From NCBI RefSeq assembly GCF_900100365.1, contig NZ_FNKU01000001.1, positions 992,001 to 1,056,000 of the forward strand: 64,000 nt of DNA, read 5' to 3'. Every line of letters starts with the position of its first letter. Position 1 is the stretch's first letter. Positions 9,389 through 19,011 of this stretch are shown here, piece after piece. A model generated the notes under the pieces. It saw nothing but the letters and a program-made list of their open reading frames with translations, had not been told where the DNA came from and did no database searches. The position numbers and the translations under genes were made by a program. This DNA comes from Pseudomonas cannabina. GTDB lineage: Bacteria; Pseudomonadota; Gammaproteobacteria; Pseudomonadales; Pseudomonadaceae.

Positions 9389-10307
9389 GCCGCGCCTCCG
9401 CCCGCACAACCATCCACACCCCGAGGCCAGACACCGCCATGCCAAACGCGATCTGCCAGGACAGCGGTTCGTCGAACATCGCCCAGGCCCAGAGCATGGT
9501 CACAGGAGGGCTGAGGTACAGAACGCTGGCGACCCGGGTGGCCGTCGCGCGGCTCAGGCAGGTCCAGTACAGCCCGTAACCTCCCAGCGTCGCCAACCCT
9601 ACCGTCCACAACACGCTCAGTGCAAAGCCGCTGCTGGGAATCGGTGCCAGACTGCCCTGTGTCCCCTGAATAATGGCGAATGCGACGCTTGAGACACAGC
9701 ATTGCAGCCACAGATTGGGAAGCAGGTCCATCGCTGGTGATGCGCTGGAGCGTTTTTGCCACAACGTCGCGATGGCCAGCGAGAACATCCCCAGCAAGGG
9801 CAGGCCGTAGGCCCATAAAGGCGCATCACCCCAGGCCAGTGCGCTGTGAGTGACCAGCACCACGCCGACCAGACCCACCAGCAGTCCCGCCCAGATTTTC
9901 CAGCTCAGTCGCTGCCCGAGAAATACCGCAGCCAGCAGCGCCATGCCCAGCGGCAGCAGATCGGCCAACAGTGCCGCGAGCCCTGCCGGTACGCCCAGCG
10001 CAATACCTTGTGTGACGCCTGCCACGTAGCCGGTCATTGCCAGCAGACCAATGCCGGCATTTTTGAGCAGCAGGGCAGGCGCGATCCTTATCAGTTGGCG
10101 TGCCACGAAGGGCAGCAGAATCAAGGTGACCACCACACAGCGCCAGAACACCACCAGCAACGGCGGCGCATAGTCCAGAGAAAAACGCGCGCCGACGAAG
10201 CCGGAACTCCAGGTCAGCAGCAATGCCGCCTCGAGTAAGGGCAGAGGAATGGCCTGGTGCCAGGCAGGCCGCGATACGTTCGGGGAGATCGACAGGTAAT
10301 GATTCAT
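9375..10307 (-). CDS. EamA/DMT-family transporter
   Basis: The 310-residue inner membrane protein has about ten predicted helices in two EamA repeats. Family features include LLLTWSSGFVGARFSLDYAPP at the first helix and YLSPPVTMLWAWAMFDEPLSW in the second repeat. Members export amino acids or other metabolites; the substrate is unknown. ATG at 10307 is preferred over an in-frame GTG two codons upstream. It is divergent from the LysR regulator at 10382, with 74 bp between them, so that regulator probably controls it. Confidence 0.87.
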   Translation of the reverse strand: MNHYLSISPNVSRPAWHQAIPLPLLEAALLLTWSSGFVGARFSLDYAPPLLVVFWRCVVVTLILLPFVARQLIRIAPALLLKNAGIGLLAMTGYVAGVTQGIALGVPAGLAALLADLLPLGMALLAAVFLGQRLSWKIWAGLLVGLVGVVLVTHSALAWGDAPLWAYGLPLLGMFSLAIATLWQKRSSASPAMDLLPNLWLQCCVSSVAFAIIQGTQGSLAPIPSSGFALSVLWTVGLATLGGYGLYWTCLSRATATRVASVLYLSPPVTMLWAWAMFDEPLSWQIAFGMAVSGLGVWMVVRAEARQRAS

Positions 10308-10334
10308 CGACACACGCTAAGTGATCGGCGTAAT

Positions 10335-10361
10335 CTAATAAATCAAAATTATATGCATTAG
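10335..10361. promoter_or_regulatory. AT-rich dyad in the EamA–LysR divergent promoter
   Basis: CTAAT (10335-10339) and ATTAG (10357-10361) form a short inverted repeat in an AT-rich 74-bp spacer between the divergent transporter and LysR genes. Its position fits a LysR operator and overlapping promoters, but the arms are only five bases. Confidence 0.3.
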
Positions 10362-10381
10362 TTATTCAGGAATACTAAAGA

Positions 10382-11236
10382 ATGACGGCGATACTCGACA
10401 TCGAACTGGTGCGCACCTTTCATGCCGTGGCGCGAATCGGTAAGTTTTCCGCCGCGGCAGAGCAGTTGCACAGAAGCGCTGCGGCGGTAAGCGTGCATAT
10501 TCAGCGGCTTGAGGCCGTGGCAGGCGGGCGTCTGCTCAATCGCGACAATCAGGCGGTGTCCTTGACGGCGCTGGGCAAGCGATTGCTTTTGTCCACGTCC
10601 GAGTTGCTGTCCATCCATGACCGGGTGCTGGCCGACCTGCATGGCACCCATCTGGCGGGGCGCATCACGCTAGGCGTTCCGGACGAATACGCGGTGCATG
10701 TCATCCGCGACATCCTGCCAGTGTTCGCGGCGGCCTGGCCCAACGTCGTGCTGGAATTGAAAACCGCGCCCAGCCTCACCCTGCGCGAGCAGGTACTGCG
10801 CGGCAAGCTACAGGCAGCGGTCATCGCCCAGCCCAAAGGGCAACTAACGGCTGAAACAGTGTTTCTGGTCTCCACCAGGCCCGTCTGGGTCGGGCCAGCA
10901 AACACCATGCTGGCGTCGACAGACCCACTGCCGCTTGCCATGCATGCCGCGCAATGTCCCTATCGTGAAGCGATGGTGGAGACATTCAAACAGGATGGCC
11001 GCAAAACCCGCGTGGTACTGGAGAGCCCGTCCAATCAGGCGGTCAAAGCCTGCGTGGAAGCGGGGCTGGCGATCAGTCTCATTGATCGAAGCGGAGTGAC
11101 AGACGCCATGCAGATCCTCAGTGACCTGCCTGAAATAGCCGAGCACGAGATCGTCTTTTTGCGAGCGCCTGCGTCACAGACCGACGAGGCGGTGAGTCTG
11201 CTGGCGCAGGCGATGCAGAAGCATTTTCGGGTTTAG
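10382..11236 (+). CDS. LysR-family transcriptional regulator
   Basis: The 284-residue protein has an N-terminal winged helix (about 6-65; LDIELVRTFHAVARIGKFS then AAAVSVHIQRLE). A periplasmic-binding-protein-like effector domain covers about 90-280. It resembles the LrhA/PecT-like LysR subgroup by its helix-turn-helix. It is divergent from the EamA transporter, the likely target. Effector unknown. Confidence 0.88.
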   Translation: MTAILDIELVRTFHAVARIGKFSAAAEQLHRSAAAVSVHIQRLEAVAGGRLLNRDNQAVSLTALGKRLLLSTSELLSIHDRVLADLHGTHLAGRITLGVPDEYAVHVIRDILPVFAAAWPNVVLELKTAPSLTLREQVLRGKLQAAVIAQPKGQLTAETVFLVSTRPVWVGPANTMLASTDPLPLAMHAAQCPYREAMVETFKQDGRKTRVVLESPSNQAVKACVEAGLAISLIDRSGVTDAMQILSDLPEIAEHEIVFLRAPASQTDEAVSLLAQAMQKHFRV

Positions 11237-11288
11237 TCACGGAGCCGGTTTTGCTGCAACTGTGTCTCAGGCTTACCACGCCGACGCC

Positions 11289-12305
11289 TCAACCATCCTT
11301 GAACAAAAAGCTGTACGCATTCAGCGCCGGAACGCCGCCCAGGTGGGCGTAGAGCACTTTCGAGCCTTCCGGAAATTCGCCGTTACGCACCATGTCGATC
11401 ATGCCGTGCATGGATTTTCCTTCGTAGACCGGGTCGGTCAATACACCCTCGAGCCGCGCGCAAAGGCGGATGGCTTCCAGTGTACCGTCGTTGGGCAGGC
11501 CGTATTCGGGGTAGGCGTATCGGGTGTCGAGTACGACGTCTTCGGCAGTGATTTCGCGGCCGAGGTCGACCAGTCTGGCGGTGTTCTGGGCGATGCGCAG
11601 CACTTGCTCGCGGGTCTTGTCCGGTTTGGCTGAGGCATCGATGCCGATCACCCGTTGTGCACGGCCATCGGCGGCGAAGCCCACCAGCATGCCGGCATGG
11701 GTACTGCCGGTGACCGAGCAGACGACGATGTAGTCGAACTTGAAGCCCAACTCTTCTTCCTGCTGACGGACCTCGTCGGCAAAGCGCACAAAACCCAGTC
11801 CGCCGTAGGGATGTTCCGAACAACCGGCCGGAATCGGGAACGGTTTGCCGCCGCTTTCAACGACATCGGCCATGGCTTTTTCCCAGCTTGGACGAATGCC
11901 GATATCGAAGCCTGCCGAGTCCAGTCGGACGTCGGCGCCCATGATGCGTGACATCTCGATGTTGCCAACCCGGTCGTACAGCGCATCGGAGTAGTTGACC
12001 CAGTTTTCCTGCACCAGCACGCACTTCATGCACAGGTGCGCCGCCACGGCCGCGACCTGACGGGTCTGGTTGGACTGGATGCCGCCGATGGACACCAGCG
12101 TGTCGTACCCGCCCTCGATGGCTTCAGGCACCAGGTATTCCAGTTTGCGGGTCTTGTTGCCGCCAAAGGCCAGACCGCTGTTGCAGTCTTCACGCTTGGC
12201 ATACAACTCGACCTTGCCACCCAGGTGCTCGCTCAGGCGTTTCAGCGGGGTAATGGGCGAGGGGCCGAAGGTCAGAGGGTAGCGTTTGAACTGGCTCAGG
12301 TTCAT
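11289..12305 (-). CDS. acdS: 1-aminocyclopropane-1-carboxylate (ACC) deaminase
   Basis: The 338-residue PLP enzyme cleaves ACC, the plant ethylene precursor, to 2-oxobutyrate and ammonia in the cytoplasm. Its length equals that of characterised Pseudomonas AcdS. The PLP lysine is K51 ([10 protein letters not shown]), S78 is in [10 protein letters not shown], and Y294-E295 is in VYEGKSMHG. The two residues that separate true ACC deaminases from D-cysteine desulfhydrases, E295 and L322, are both present (LGGVPALN holds L322). The gene is divergent from an Lrp-type regulator, the usual acdR arrangement. It would supply nitrogen from ACC and could lower plant ethylene. Confidence 0.93.
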   Translation of the reverse strand: MNLSQFKRYPLTFGPSPITPLKRLSEHLGGKVELYAKREDCNSGLAFGGNKTRKLEYLVPEAIEGGYDTLVSIGGIQSNQTRQVAAVAAHLCMKCVLVQENWVNYSDALYDRVGNIEMSRIMGADVRLDSAGFDIGIRPSWEKAMADVVESGGKPFPIPAGCSEHPYGGLGFVRFADEVRQQEEELGFKFDYIVVCSVTGSTHAGMLVGFAADGRAQRVIGIDASAKPDKTREQVLRIAQNTARLVDLGREITAEDVVLDTRYAYPEYGLPNDGTLEAIRLCARLEGVLTDPVYEGKSMHGMIDMVRNGEFPEGSKVLYAHLGGVPALNAYSFLFKDG

Positions 12306-12412
12306 GTCGGGTCTCCGTTGAGAAGGGGCTCGTGCGTTAAAGGTCAGGTGTCAGGCGCAACTCGACGTGCCTGAGATGGCTCCTATCATAGAAAATCGCT
12401 CGATAATCGTGG

Positions 12413-12439
12413 TTGCAAAGAATTGTCTATTTGCAAAAT
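12413..12439. promoter_or_regulatory. Candidate Lrp-type boxes between acdS and acdR
   Basis: TTGCAAA at 12413-12419 and TTTGCAAAAT at 12430-12439 are spaced about 18 bp apart in the divergent 185-bp promoter region. TTGCAAA-type sites are reported as Lrp boxes in other acdS promoters. Repeats are seen; regulator binding is inferred. Confidence 0.45.
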
Positions 12440-12490
12440 CAGCGTTAGTGTCCGGGTATCAAAGCGAACTTTTATTTTGTGAAATTGACT

Positions 12491-12997
12491 ATGAAAGCAA
12501 TAAATGAACGCACTAAAAAGCCTGGTGCTGATACGGCACCGCTGCTGGACAGAATCGACCGCGCCATCCTCAAAACACTGCAGCGCGATGCTTCCATCTC
12601 CAATGTGGCACTCGCGGAAAAGGTCAAGCTGAGCCCGCCGGCCTGTTTGAGACGTGTCGAACGGTTAAAAGAAACGGGCGTTATCAAGGGCGTTGTCGCG
12701 CTGCTGAACGGCGAGGTGCTGGAGGCGGGGATGGTGGTGCTGATCGGCGTCGTGCTGGACCGCTCGACGCCGGACTCGTTTGCGCAATTCGAGGCGGCGG
12801 CGCAGAACGTTTCCGGTTGCATGGAGTTTCATGTGGTCACCGGCGAGTTCGACTATTTCATGCTGTTGCGCACTAAAGACAGCCAGAGTTTCAACCGCCT
12901 GCATGCCGAACAGTTGCTGTATTTACCCGGCGTCAGACAGATCCGCTCGTTCATGGGCCTGCGTCAGGTGTTGTCGACCACGCATTTGCCGATCTGA
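12491..12997 (+). CDS. acdR: Lrp/AsnC-family regulator of ACC deaminase
   Basis: The 168-residue protein has an AsnC-type winged helix (about 20-80: LDRIDRAILKTLQRDASIS, then PACLRRVERLKETGVIKG). A RAM ligand-binding domain follows (about 85-160; CMEFHVVTGEFDYFMLLRTKD). It is divergent from acdS, the classical acdR position, and would activate acdS in response to ACC. The ATG at 12491 is used; an in-frame GTG four codons upstream is possible, and neither has a clear Shine-Dalgarno sequence. Confidence 0.85.
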   Translation: MKAINERTKKPGADTAPLLDRIDRAILKTLQRDASISNVALAEKVKLSPPACLRRVERLKETGVIKGVVALLNGEVLEAGMVVLIGVVLDRSTPDSFAQFEAAAQNVSGCMEFHVVTGEFDYFMLLRTKDSQSFNRLHAEQLLYLPGVRQIRSFMGLRQVLSTTHLPI

Positions 12998-13143
12998 TCA
13001 TTGCTCAACGTGTCTGCGATGGAGCTTGTGGCGTCAAACGTTCGTGATTGCTGAAGGTCAGAGTTGTCTGGTGCAACACGATTGACCCTTGGCGTGTGTT
13101 TCAATAAACGCCGTTGTTTTTTATTTGCTCAAGGATTTTCATT

Positions 13144-14052
13144 TTGGCTGCTGGAAGCTTGCTTACTCTGCTTGACGATATTGCGACCCTGCTGGATGAC
13201 GTGGCGCTGGCCACCAAGAAAACCGCTGGCGTGCTGGGTGATGACCTGGCGCTCAATGCCCAGCAGGTCACCGGCGTCACCGCTGATCATGAGCTGCCGG
13301 TGGTCTGGGCGGTGGCCAAAGGATCGCTGCTCAACAAGGCGATTCTGGTGCCGGCGGCGTTACTGATCAGCGCGTTTGCGCCTTGGGCTATTCTGCCGCT
13401 GTTGATGGTCGGCGGTGCGTTTCTATGTTTCGAGGGCTTCGAGAAAATCGCCCATAAATGGCTGCACCCTGAAACCGGCGAAGAGCACGACCAGCGCAAG
13501 CAGGCCGCTACGGATGCGTCAGTGGACAGGGTTGCGTTCGAAAAAGAGCGCATCAAGGGCGCGATTCGTACGGACTTCATTTTGTCGGCAGAAATCATCG
13601 TGCTGGCGCTGGGCGTGGTCTCGGCCCGGCCCTTCATGGATCAGGTCGGCGTGCTGGTCATCGTCGCGGTCCTGATTACCGTCGGCGTCTATGGACTGGT
13701 GGCGGGTATCGTCAAGCTCGATGATTTGGGCCTGTACCTGAAAAGGACCGCAAGTTCGGCGGCGCAAAAGATTGGCGGTGCTCTGCTGTGGCTGGCGCCG
13801 GTATTGATGAAAGTCCTGTCGATCGTCGGTACCGCGGCCATGTTCATGGTCGGGGGCGGGATTCTGGTTCACGGCCTGTCGTTCGCCCACCATTGGGTCG
13901 AAGGCGTGACCGAGGCAGCATCTGCTGCTGTAGGTGGCCTGTCTATGATCGTCCCGACCCTGATCGATGCCATCGCCGGGATTATCGCTGGCGCGGTGCT
14001 GGTGCTGATCGTGACGCTGGTAAGCAAGATCTGGAAAGCGGCGAGGGAGTGA
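13144..14052 (+). CDS. DUF808 (YedI-like) inner membrane protein
   Basis: The 302-residue multi-spanning membrane protein has the family N-terminus [19 protein letters not shown] and the motif [19 protein letters not shown]. Five to seven hydrophobic segments follow. A TTG start at 13144 is chosen because AAGGA sits eight bases upstream and the resulting N-terminus matches the family; no ATG fits. Function is unknown for the family. It stands alone, downstream of acdR in the same direction. Confidence 0.87.
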   Translation: MAAGSLLTLLDDIATLLDDVALATKKTAGVLGDDLALNAQQVTGVTADHELPVVWAVAKGSLLNKAILVPAALLISAFAPWAILPLLMVGGAFLCFEGFEKIAHKWLHPETGEEHDQRKQAATDASVDRVAFEKERIKGAIRTDFILSAEIIVLALGVVSARPFMDQVGVLVIVAVLITVGVYGLVAGIVKLDDLGLYLKRTASSAAQKIGGALLWLAPVLMKVLSIVGTAAMFMVGGGILVHGLSFAHHWVEGVTEAASAAVGGLSMIVPTLIDAIAGIIAGAVLVLIVTLVSKIWKAARE

Positions 14053-14089
14053 TTGCGGCTGCTTTTTGATCGCGATGGCATGAGCGCCG

Positions 14090-14185
14090 CAGATTGCGAC
14101 GCTCTGCGTCCTCTTGCGACGCAGAGCGTCGAGAACTGCATGCCGACGCGAAGCATCGGCATGATAGTCATCTCAAGACCTGTGT
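14090..14185. repeat. P. syringae-type hairpin repeat
   Basis: GACGCTCTGCGTC (14098-14110) and its exact complement (14118-14130) form a 13-bp stem with a 7-base loop. A second, weaker dyad follows (CATGCCGA...TCGGCATG around 14140-14163). It lies between convergent yedI-like and tsx-like genes and belongs to the family at 3772, 21585 and 44985. Confidence 0.85.
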
Positions 14186-14233
14186 ATAACGCGGAGTGCG
14201 GGAACGATCGTCATCACCCACATCATTACGCGC

Positions 14234-15019
14234 TTAGAAAAACACTTTTACCAGCAAACTCGCGGTGTTCTGATCGGTATCGAAAGAGCGGGTGTCCTTG
14301 ATGCCGTACTTGTTGGTCCAGTAGTCGTATTCGATGCCTACATACAGCTGACGCTCAGGGTAATTCAGTGCCTTGCCCAGGTCGTACTTGATCTGGGGGT
14401 TGAAGTGCAGGTTGGAATGGTAAGTACCACGTGAATTCTTGTCGTTGTCCACGACCCAGTCCATGAAGCCGTCGATCAGTACGTCCGATTTGCCGACAGG
14501 AATGGTGTAGGACCAGACCGGAGTGATCTGCCATACGCCATCACCCGGACGATTGCCTTCAGTCTGACGCTGATAGAAGTTCAGCTGGAAATAGTCGAAA
14601 CCCGGAATCTTCAAATCGAACGCCGGACCGATCAGGTACGACTCGTTATCGCCTTCGCCAAACTCGTAAGTTGCCGCAATCAGCACATCAGTGATCGGGC
14701 CGAATTCAAACTTCTGACCGAAGATCTTGCCCAGCGACAACCGTGGCGAGAACTCGCCGTAGTACGTGTTATCGCCAGCCGTGGCGTCTTTCTTACCGTT
14801 ATAGAAAATCTTGTCGACGAAAAAGAAGTTGTCGCCGTACTTCCAGCTGTCCGCATGCTCGAACGTGAACGTCTGCTGATTCTCTGGATTGACAGTGAAG
14901 TCTCGTCCATTGAGATAGGTCAGGCTATTGCTCTGCCACTGGAAGATATCCTCTGCCATGGCGGGTGCGGTGGACAGCAGACTGCTGGCCAGTAACACAC
15001 TGGAAAACGTACGGTTCAT
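14234..15019 (-). CDS. Tsx/OmpK-family nucleoside-specific outer membrane channel
   Basis: The 261-residue protein has a signal peptide (cleavage after APAMA near residue 22) and an alternating beta-strand pattern. It ends in a terminal phenylalanine (LLVKVFF), typical of outer membrane barrels. Segments such as FQWQSNSLTYLNG and YGIKDTRSFDTDQ match the Tsx/OmpK channel family. It likely admits nucleosides, feeding the purine degradation genes beside it. Its own promoter must lie in the 365-bp gap toward puuD. Confidence 0.85.
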   Translation of the reverse strand: MNRTFSSVLLASSLLSTAPAMAEDIFQWQSNSLTYLNGRDFTVNPENQQTFTFEHADSWKYGDNFFFVDKIFYNGKKDATAGDNTYYGEFSPRLSLGKIFGQKFEFGPITDVLIAATYEFGEGDNESYLIGPAFDLKIPGFDYFQLNFYQRQTEGNRPGDGVWQITPVWSYTIPVGKSDVLIDGFMDWVVDNDKNSRGTYHSNLHFNPQIKYDLGKALNYPERQLYVGIEYDYWTNKYGIKDTRSFDTDQNTASLLVKVFF

Positions 15020-15384
15020 GCGGTGAGCCCCTTGGTATGGATCGTGATTTTGCAGACCGGCGTTCTATGAATGACGCCTTGTCTGTCGTTGCAATTATTT
15101 GTCTGTCTGGTCAGCTTTGTGTTGTTAGCAAGAGCTGCGCCAATCAGTGAAAAAAGTTTAACCAATCGTGAAACCGGCACTGACGGGTCGGTTTCAAGTC
15201 AAATTTCGAGCGGATAGGATCCCGAATGCTCAGTTAGCCCGTTGGCTGCCCGCTCAGACTTGACGATGAGGAAAATCAGAAGGCGGGTTGGCAGCGGCGG
15301 CGGAGAATACTGACTCGCGTCGCCGTGCTCAAGTGCTCCAGAGCAGGGCGTCTGGAGCGAAAACAGGGCAAGTGCCCCGTGGTG
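15020..15384. other. Intergenic region between puuD and the tsx-like gene
   Basis: This 365-bp stretch holds no gene I can support. It contains a hairpin just beyond puuD: GCTCCAGA (15335-15342) and TCTGGAGC (15351-15358), plus GGGCAAGTGCCC at 15366-15377. The tsx-like promoter should lie near 15030-15200, where the sequence is AT-rich. Confidence 0.5.
15335..15377 (-). terminator. Double hairpin downstream of puuD
   Basis: Two short perfect stems, 8 bp (15335-15342/15351-15358) and GGGCA...TGCCC (15366-15377), follow the puuD stop. There is no clear T-run, so this is a candidate terminator only. Confidence 0.4.
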
Positions 15385-16662
15385 TCAGTTGATGTGTGCG
15401 CCTTGATCGATCCAGGCACCCACGAGGTCACGTTCCTGTTGGGTCATCTGGGTAATGTTGCCCAGCGGCATGATCGGGGCCGTGATCGCCTGGGCCTTGA
15501 TGCGCGGCGCCTGTTGCTGAATCTGTTCGGGCGTATCGAACATCACGCCTGCCGGGGCGACGCTGAACAGTTGGCTGGTCGGCGTGGCCGAGTGACAGAC
15601 CGAGCAACGCTGCTGGATCACGTCGTGCACTTTGCTGAAATCCGCGCCCGCCAGTTTGGCAGGCTCTGCCTGGGCAGGCGGCGCCACCGGCTCGGGCGGT
15701 TTCTCGTCGGCCCGGTGCCCGCCGACAGCGGTACCCGGCAGCGGTTGATAGACGATCTTCGCAGGAGGTTGCGCCGGGCCGGTGACGTAAGCCAGACACA
15801 TCATGCCCAGCGCGGCGACCGGCAGGGTCCAGGCAAATCGATGGCTGTCATGCCGGGTATTGAAATAGTGCCGCACCAGCACCGCCAGCAGCGCGATACC
15901 CGCCAGAATCAGCCAGTTGTATTCGCTGCCGTAGGTGCTCGGAAAGTGGTTGCTGATCATGATGAACAGCACCGGCAGCGTGAAGTAGTTGTTGTGCCGC
16001 GAGCGCAGCAGGCCTTTGGCGGGCAGGCTCGGGTCCGGGGTGCGATTTTCGGCGATGGCGGCGACCAGTGCGCGCTGGGCCGGCATGATGATGCGGAACA
16101 CGTTGCCGACCATGATGGTGCCCATGATCGCGCCGACATGCAGGTACGCACCGCGCCCGCTGAATATTTTGCTGAAGCCGTAAGCAGCCGCCACCAGCAG
16201 CACGAACAGCACAACGCCCAACAGGGCAGGGCGCTTTCCTAATGGCGAGTCGCACAGAAAGCTGTAGATGAACCAGCCGACGAACAGCGAACCGAGGCCG
16301 ATATGCACGCCTTCAGCGCCGCTCAGGCTGCTGCCCGGTGTCAGCAGGTACAGCGTCGGGTTGGCGTAAAACACCACGCACAGCAGCGCGACCCCGGACA
16401 GCCAGGTCGAATAGGCTTCCCATTTGAACCAGTGCAGGTTCTCCGGCATGGTCGGCGGCGCGAGCTTGTATTTTTCCAGGTGATAAATGCCACCGCCATG
16501 GATTGCCCACAGATCCCCCGACAGCCCTTCGCGCGGGTTGCTGCGGTTGAGGTTGTTTTCCAGCCAGACAAAGTAGAACGATGCGCCGATCCAGGCGACA
16601 CCCACAATCATGTGAATCCAGCGCACGCCGAGATTCAGCCATTCCATCAGATGTGCCAGCAC
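15385..16662 (-). CDS. puuD: Urate hydroxylase, membrane-bound with cytochrome c domain
   Basis: The 425-residue protein combines a membrane domain of about eight to nine helices (about 10-320; WIHMIVGVAWIGASFYFVW, then IHGGGIYHLEKYK) with a C-terminal cytochrome c domain. The heme motif CSVCH is near residue 354 and a distal methionine lies in PIMPLGN. PuuD oxidises urate to 5-hydroxyisourate and passes electrons to the respiratory chain. The start is GTG at 16662, six bases after the allA stop, with AGGG upstream. An ATG five codons in is less likely. It is last in the allA–puuD pair. Confidence 0.93.
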   Translation of the reverse strand: MLAHLMEWLNLGVRWIHMIVGVAWIGASFYFVWLENNLNRSNPREGLSGDLWAIHGGGIYHLEKYKLAPPTMPENLHWFKWEAYSTWLSGVALLCVVFYANPTLYLLTPGSSLSGAEGVHIGLGSLFVGWFIYSFLCDSPLGKRPALLGVVLFVLLVAAAYGFSKIFSGRGAYLHVGAIMGTIMVGNVFRIIMPAQRALVAAIAENRTPDPSLPAKGLLRSRHNNYFTLPVLFIMISNHFPSTYGSEYNWLILAGIALLAVLVRHYFNTRHDSHRFAWTLPVAALGMMCLAYVTGPAQPPAKIVYQPLPGTAVGGHRADEKPPEPVAPPAQAEPAKLAGADFSKVHDVIQQRCSVCHSATPTSQLFSVAPAGVMFDTPEQIQQQAPRIKAQAITAPIMPLGNITQMTQQERDLVGAWIDQGAHIN

Positions 16663-16667
16663 GGTGT

Positions 16668-17180
16668 TTACCCTTCCAGTGGGTTGGGATCGAGAACCAG
16701 CAACTGGTTCTCGGCAAAATAATGTTCGTCGCAGTTGTTACCGGAGCCGCTGCGATCAACCACCAGGAAGTCATCCTGTTTTTCGATGGTCAGCACCGGA
16801 TGATGCCAGACGCCGCGATGATAGTTGACACCCTGCCTGCCGTTGGAAACGAAGGCGCGGGTCAGGGCCGATTCAGGTGCATCGCCCACTGGGGCGACCA
16901 CGATCAGAAACGGATGACCAAGCAGCGGAATGAACGCCTGACTGCCCAGCGGATGACGCTCCAGCATGCCGATAGTCAGGGGCATCGGCAGTGCTTCGGC
17001 GCGGAAAATGCTGATGATTGCCTTGTCATCCGGTTGTGCGGTGTCGACTTCGGCCAGGCGATGAAAACGCATGGTCGAGCCGTTGTTGATCATGAAGTAA
17101 TCGCTGCCATCGGTTTCAATGACATCACCGAAAGGGGCAAAGGCTTCCTTGGTCAGCGGCTCGATTGTCAGTGTGCGCAT
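16668..17180 (-). CDS. allA: Ureidoglycolate lyase
   Basis: The 170-residue cupin enzyme splits ureidoglycolate into glyoxylate and urea, the last step of the pathway. Family features include EAFAPFGDVIETDG near the start, RFHRLAEVDT, and NYHRGVWHHPVL in the barrel. It is separated from alc by a 278-bp gap filled with repeats and is followed six bases later by puuD, so it probably starts its own transcript or reads through from alc. Confidence 0.92.
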   Translation of the reverse strand: MRTLTIEPLTKEAFAPFGDVIETDGSDYFMINNGSTMRFHRLAEVDTAQPDDKAIISIFRAEALPMPLTIGMLERHPLGSQAFIPLLGHPFLIVVAPVGDAPESALTRAFVSNGRQGVNYHRGVWHHPVLTIEKQDDFLVVDRSGSGNNCDEHYFAENQLLVLDPNPLEG

Positions 17181-17257
17181 GCGGATTCTTCTTTAATGGT
17201 TTCAGGGTTTATCGCATTCGTCGCTGCCTGGAATGCGGTGCTCGCCTGCTTCTGCCG

Positions 17258-17430
17258 TCCGGCCAGAATCAAAAGCGGACTTGTGCATAACGCCGAGTGT
17301 GGGAGTGAGCTTGCTCACGAAGACGGTGGTCCAGACGACCCACTTTCAGGGGCTGTACTGGCCCCTTCGCGAACAAGTTCGCTCCCACGGCCTTCGGCCA
17401 GAATCAAAATCAGGCCTGTAGATGGGCGCG
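17258..17430. repeat. REP-like repeat (GTGGGAGCGAACTTGTTCGCG type)
   Basis: The sequence contains GTGGGAGTGAGCTTGCTCACGA at 17302-17323 and, in the opposite sense, TTCGCGAACAAGTTCGCTCCCAC around 17367-17389. The GGCCAGAATCAAAA tail follows. This is the common Pseudomonas REP type; related copies are at 35905, 45490 and 46060. It fills the alc–allA gap. Confidence 0.85.
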
Positions 17431-17458
17431 GAGCGTGGTGACGAGAGTTTAGGTGTCT

Positions 17459-18454
17459 TTATCTGGACACCTTACCCAACACCCGCAACCTGCTCACGCC
17501 ACCGTCCGGAAACACGTTCAGGCGGATGTGGGTGATCGGGCCGATGGCTTTTACCTGCTCGGCGAACTCGTGTTCGGCGTGCATGGTGAGTTTCTGGCTT
17601 GGCAGCAGTTCGCGCCAGAACAGGCTCTGGGTCTCGATCTGGCTGTCGGTGCCGCCTTTGACGAATGCGCCCTGTATCGAGCAGCTGTCCGGGTAGTTGC
17701 CCTTGAAGTGCAGGGTGTCGACGATGACTTTCTCGACTTCGCCCTGATGCCCCAGCGCCACGATCACCCAGTCATTGCCCGGTGTGCGACGGCGCGCGGT
17801 TTCCCAGCCATCGCCCATGTTCACGCCACGGCCAGGGTTGAGGATGTTGCTCATGCTGCCGTAATGCTCGTCTGAACAGGCAATCGAGCGGCCGCCATTG
17901 AGTGCTGCGACCAGATCGATCTGCTCGCTTTCGCTGACTTTCGACCAGTCGCGGTGTGGCACGCCATACACCCGCAGGCGCGCGACGCCGCCGTCCGGAT
18001 AAATATTGAAGCGCAGATGGCTGAACGGCTGGTCGTGGCTGATCTCATGGTAGTGATGGGTGTTGCCTTTCAACTCCACTGACGACAGCACTTCGGTCCA
18101 CGCCGTATTTTCGTCCGGCTCGCCCGATGCCAGAAAGCAGGCTTCCAACGATGCGGAAGGCGGGAAGTTGCCAGTAAAGAAGGAAGTGTCGATGTCCACG
18201 CCCTTGAGGGTGCCGGCCACGCCGAGTTGAATCACTGCGCTGTCGTAACCTTCGAAACGCTTGCGCCGCGACTCCCAGCCGTCCATCCACTTGCCGTTGT
18301 CATCGAACACGCCTTCTTTCCAGACCGCAGGCGTTGGCTGGAACAAGCGGTTGGCATCGGCGAACCAGTCATCGGTGACCGACAGGATCTTGGTCCCTAA
18401 GCGCGCGTCGGCCAGGTTGACGAACTTCTCGAACGGTGCGGCGTAAACTTTCAT
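17459..18454 (-). CDS. alc: Allantoicase
   Basis: The 331-residue enzyme hydrolyses allantoate to ureidoglycolate and urea. It has two similar jelly-roll repeats, each with SxRR...[15 protein letters not shown] cores and a closing DGGVxRLRVxG motif (near residues 150 and 320). The ATG at 18454 has AGAAGG upstream and begins [16 protein letters not shown], as in relatives; an in-frame upstream ATG would add 32 unlikely residues. It follows uraD by 26 bases in the puuE–uraD–alc operon. Confidence 0.93.
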   Translation of the reverse strand: MKVYAAPFEKFVNLADARLGTKILSVTDDWFADANRLFQPTPAVWKEGVFDDNGKWMDGWESRRKRFEGYDSAVIQLGVAGTLKGVDIDTSFFTGNFPPSASLEACFLASGEPDENTAWTEVLSSVELKGNTHHYHEISHDQPFSHLRFNIYPDGGVARLRVYGVPHRDWSKVSESEQIDLVAALNGGRSIACSDEHYGSMSNILNPGRGVNMGDGWETARRRTPGNDWVIVALGHQGEVEKVIVDTLHFKGNYPDSCSIQGAFVKGGTDSQIETQSLFWRELLPSQKLTMHAEHEFAEQVKAIGPITHIRLNVFPDGGVSRLRVLGKVSR

Positions 18455-18480
18455 GCTTTTTGTCTGCCTTCTGAATTCGG

Positions 18481-19011
18481 TTATGCCTGCGACGCGTGCA
18501 GCGCCTGGAGACGAAACAGTGCGATCTTGTTGATCTCGGCCAGGGCGCAAGCGAACTCGGCCTCGGGCGAGTGGTGGATGCGTTGTTCGAACGCGGCCAG
18601 AATCTTGTGTCTGTCGCTGCCCTTGACCGCCATAATGAACGGAAAGCCGAAGCGGGCCTTGTAAGCCTCGTTCAGCCCGGTGAAGCGCTGAAATTCCTCA
18701 GGCGTGCAGAGGTGGATGCCGGCACCCGCCTGTTCATCGGTGCTGGCCTGAGTCAGTTCACCCTGAACGGCAGCTCTGCCTGCCAGGTCCGGGTGAGCAT
18801 TGATCAATGCCAGTTGTTGCTCGTGAGTGGCCTTGAGCAAAATGTCGCTCATGCGCGCGTGCAAGGTTTCGAGCTGATCCAGTTCGGGGCCTGCGCCTTG
18901 GTCAAATGCCCGTTCTGCGATCCACGGTGAGTGCTCGTAGATATCGGCGAAGGTCGCAACAAATTCGTCGCGGCTCAGCCTCGAGGGCTTCGGATTCTGC
19001 AACCCGCTCAT
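18481..19011 (-). CDS. uraD: OHCU decarboxylase
   Basis: The 176-residue enzyme decarboxylates 2-oxo-4-hydroxy-4-carboxy-5-ureidoimidazoline to S-allantoin. Family motifs are [19 protein letters not shown], the catalytic-region [12 protein letters not shown], and [11 protein letters not shown]. The ATG overlaps the puuE stop (ATGA), showing translational coupling. It completes the urate-to-allantoin path with PuuD and HiuH. Confidence 0.93.
   Translation of the reverse strand: MSGLQNPKPSRLSRDEFVATFADIYEHSPWIAERAFDQGAGPELDQLETLHARMSDILLKATHEQQLALINAHPDLAGRAAVQGELTQASTDEQAGAGIHLCTPEEFQRFTGLNEAYKARFGFPFIMAVKGSDRHKILAAFEQRIHHSPEAEFACALAEINKIALFRLQALHASQA

Noticed and set aside
11289..12305. D-cysteine desulfhydrase as an alternative call
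   Set aside because: E295 and L322 and the divergent acdR fit ACC deaminase.
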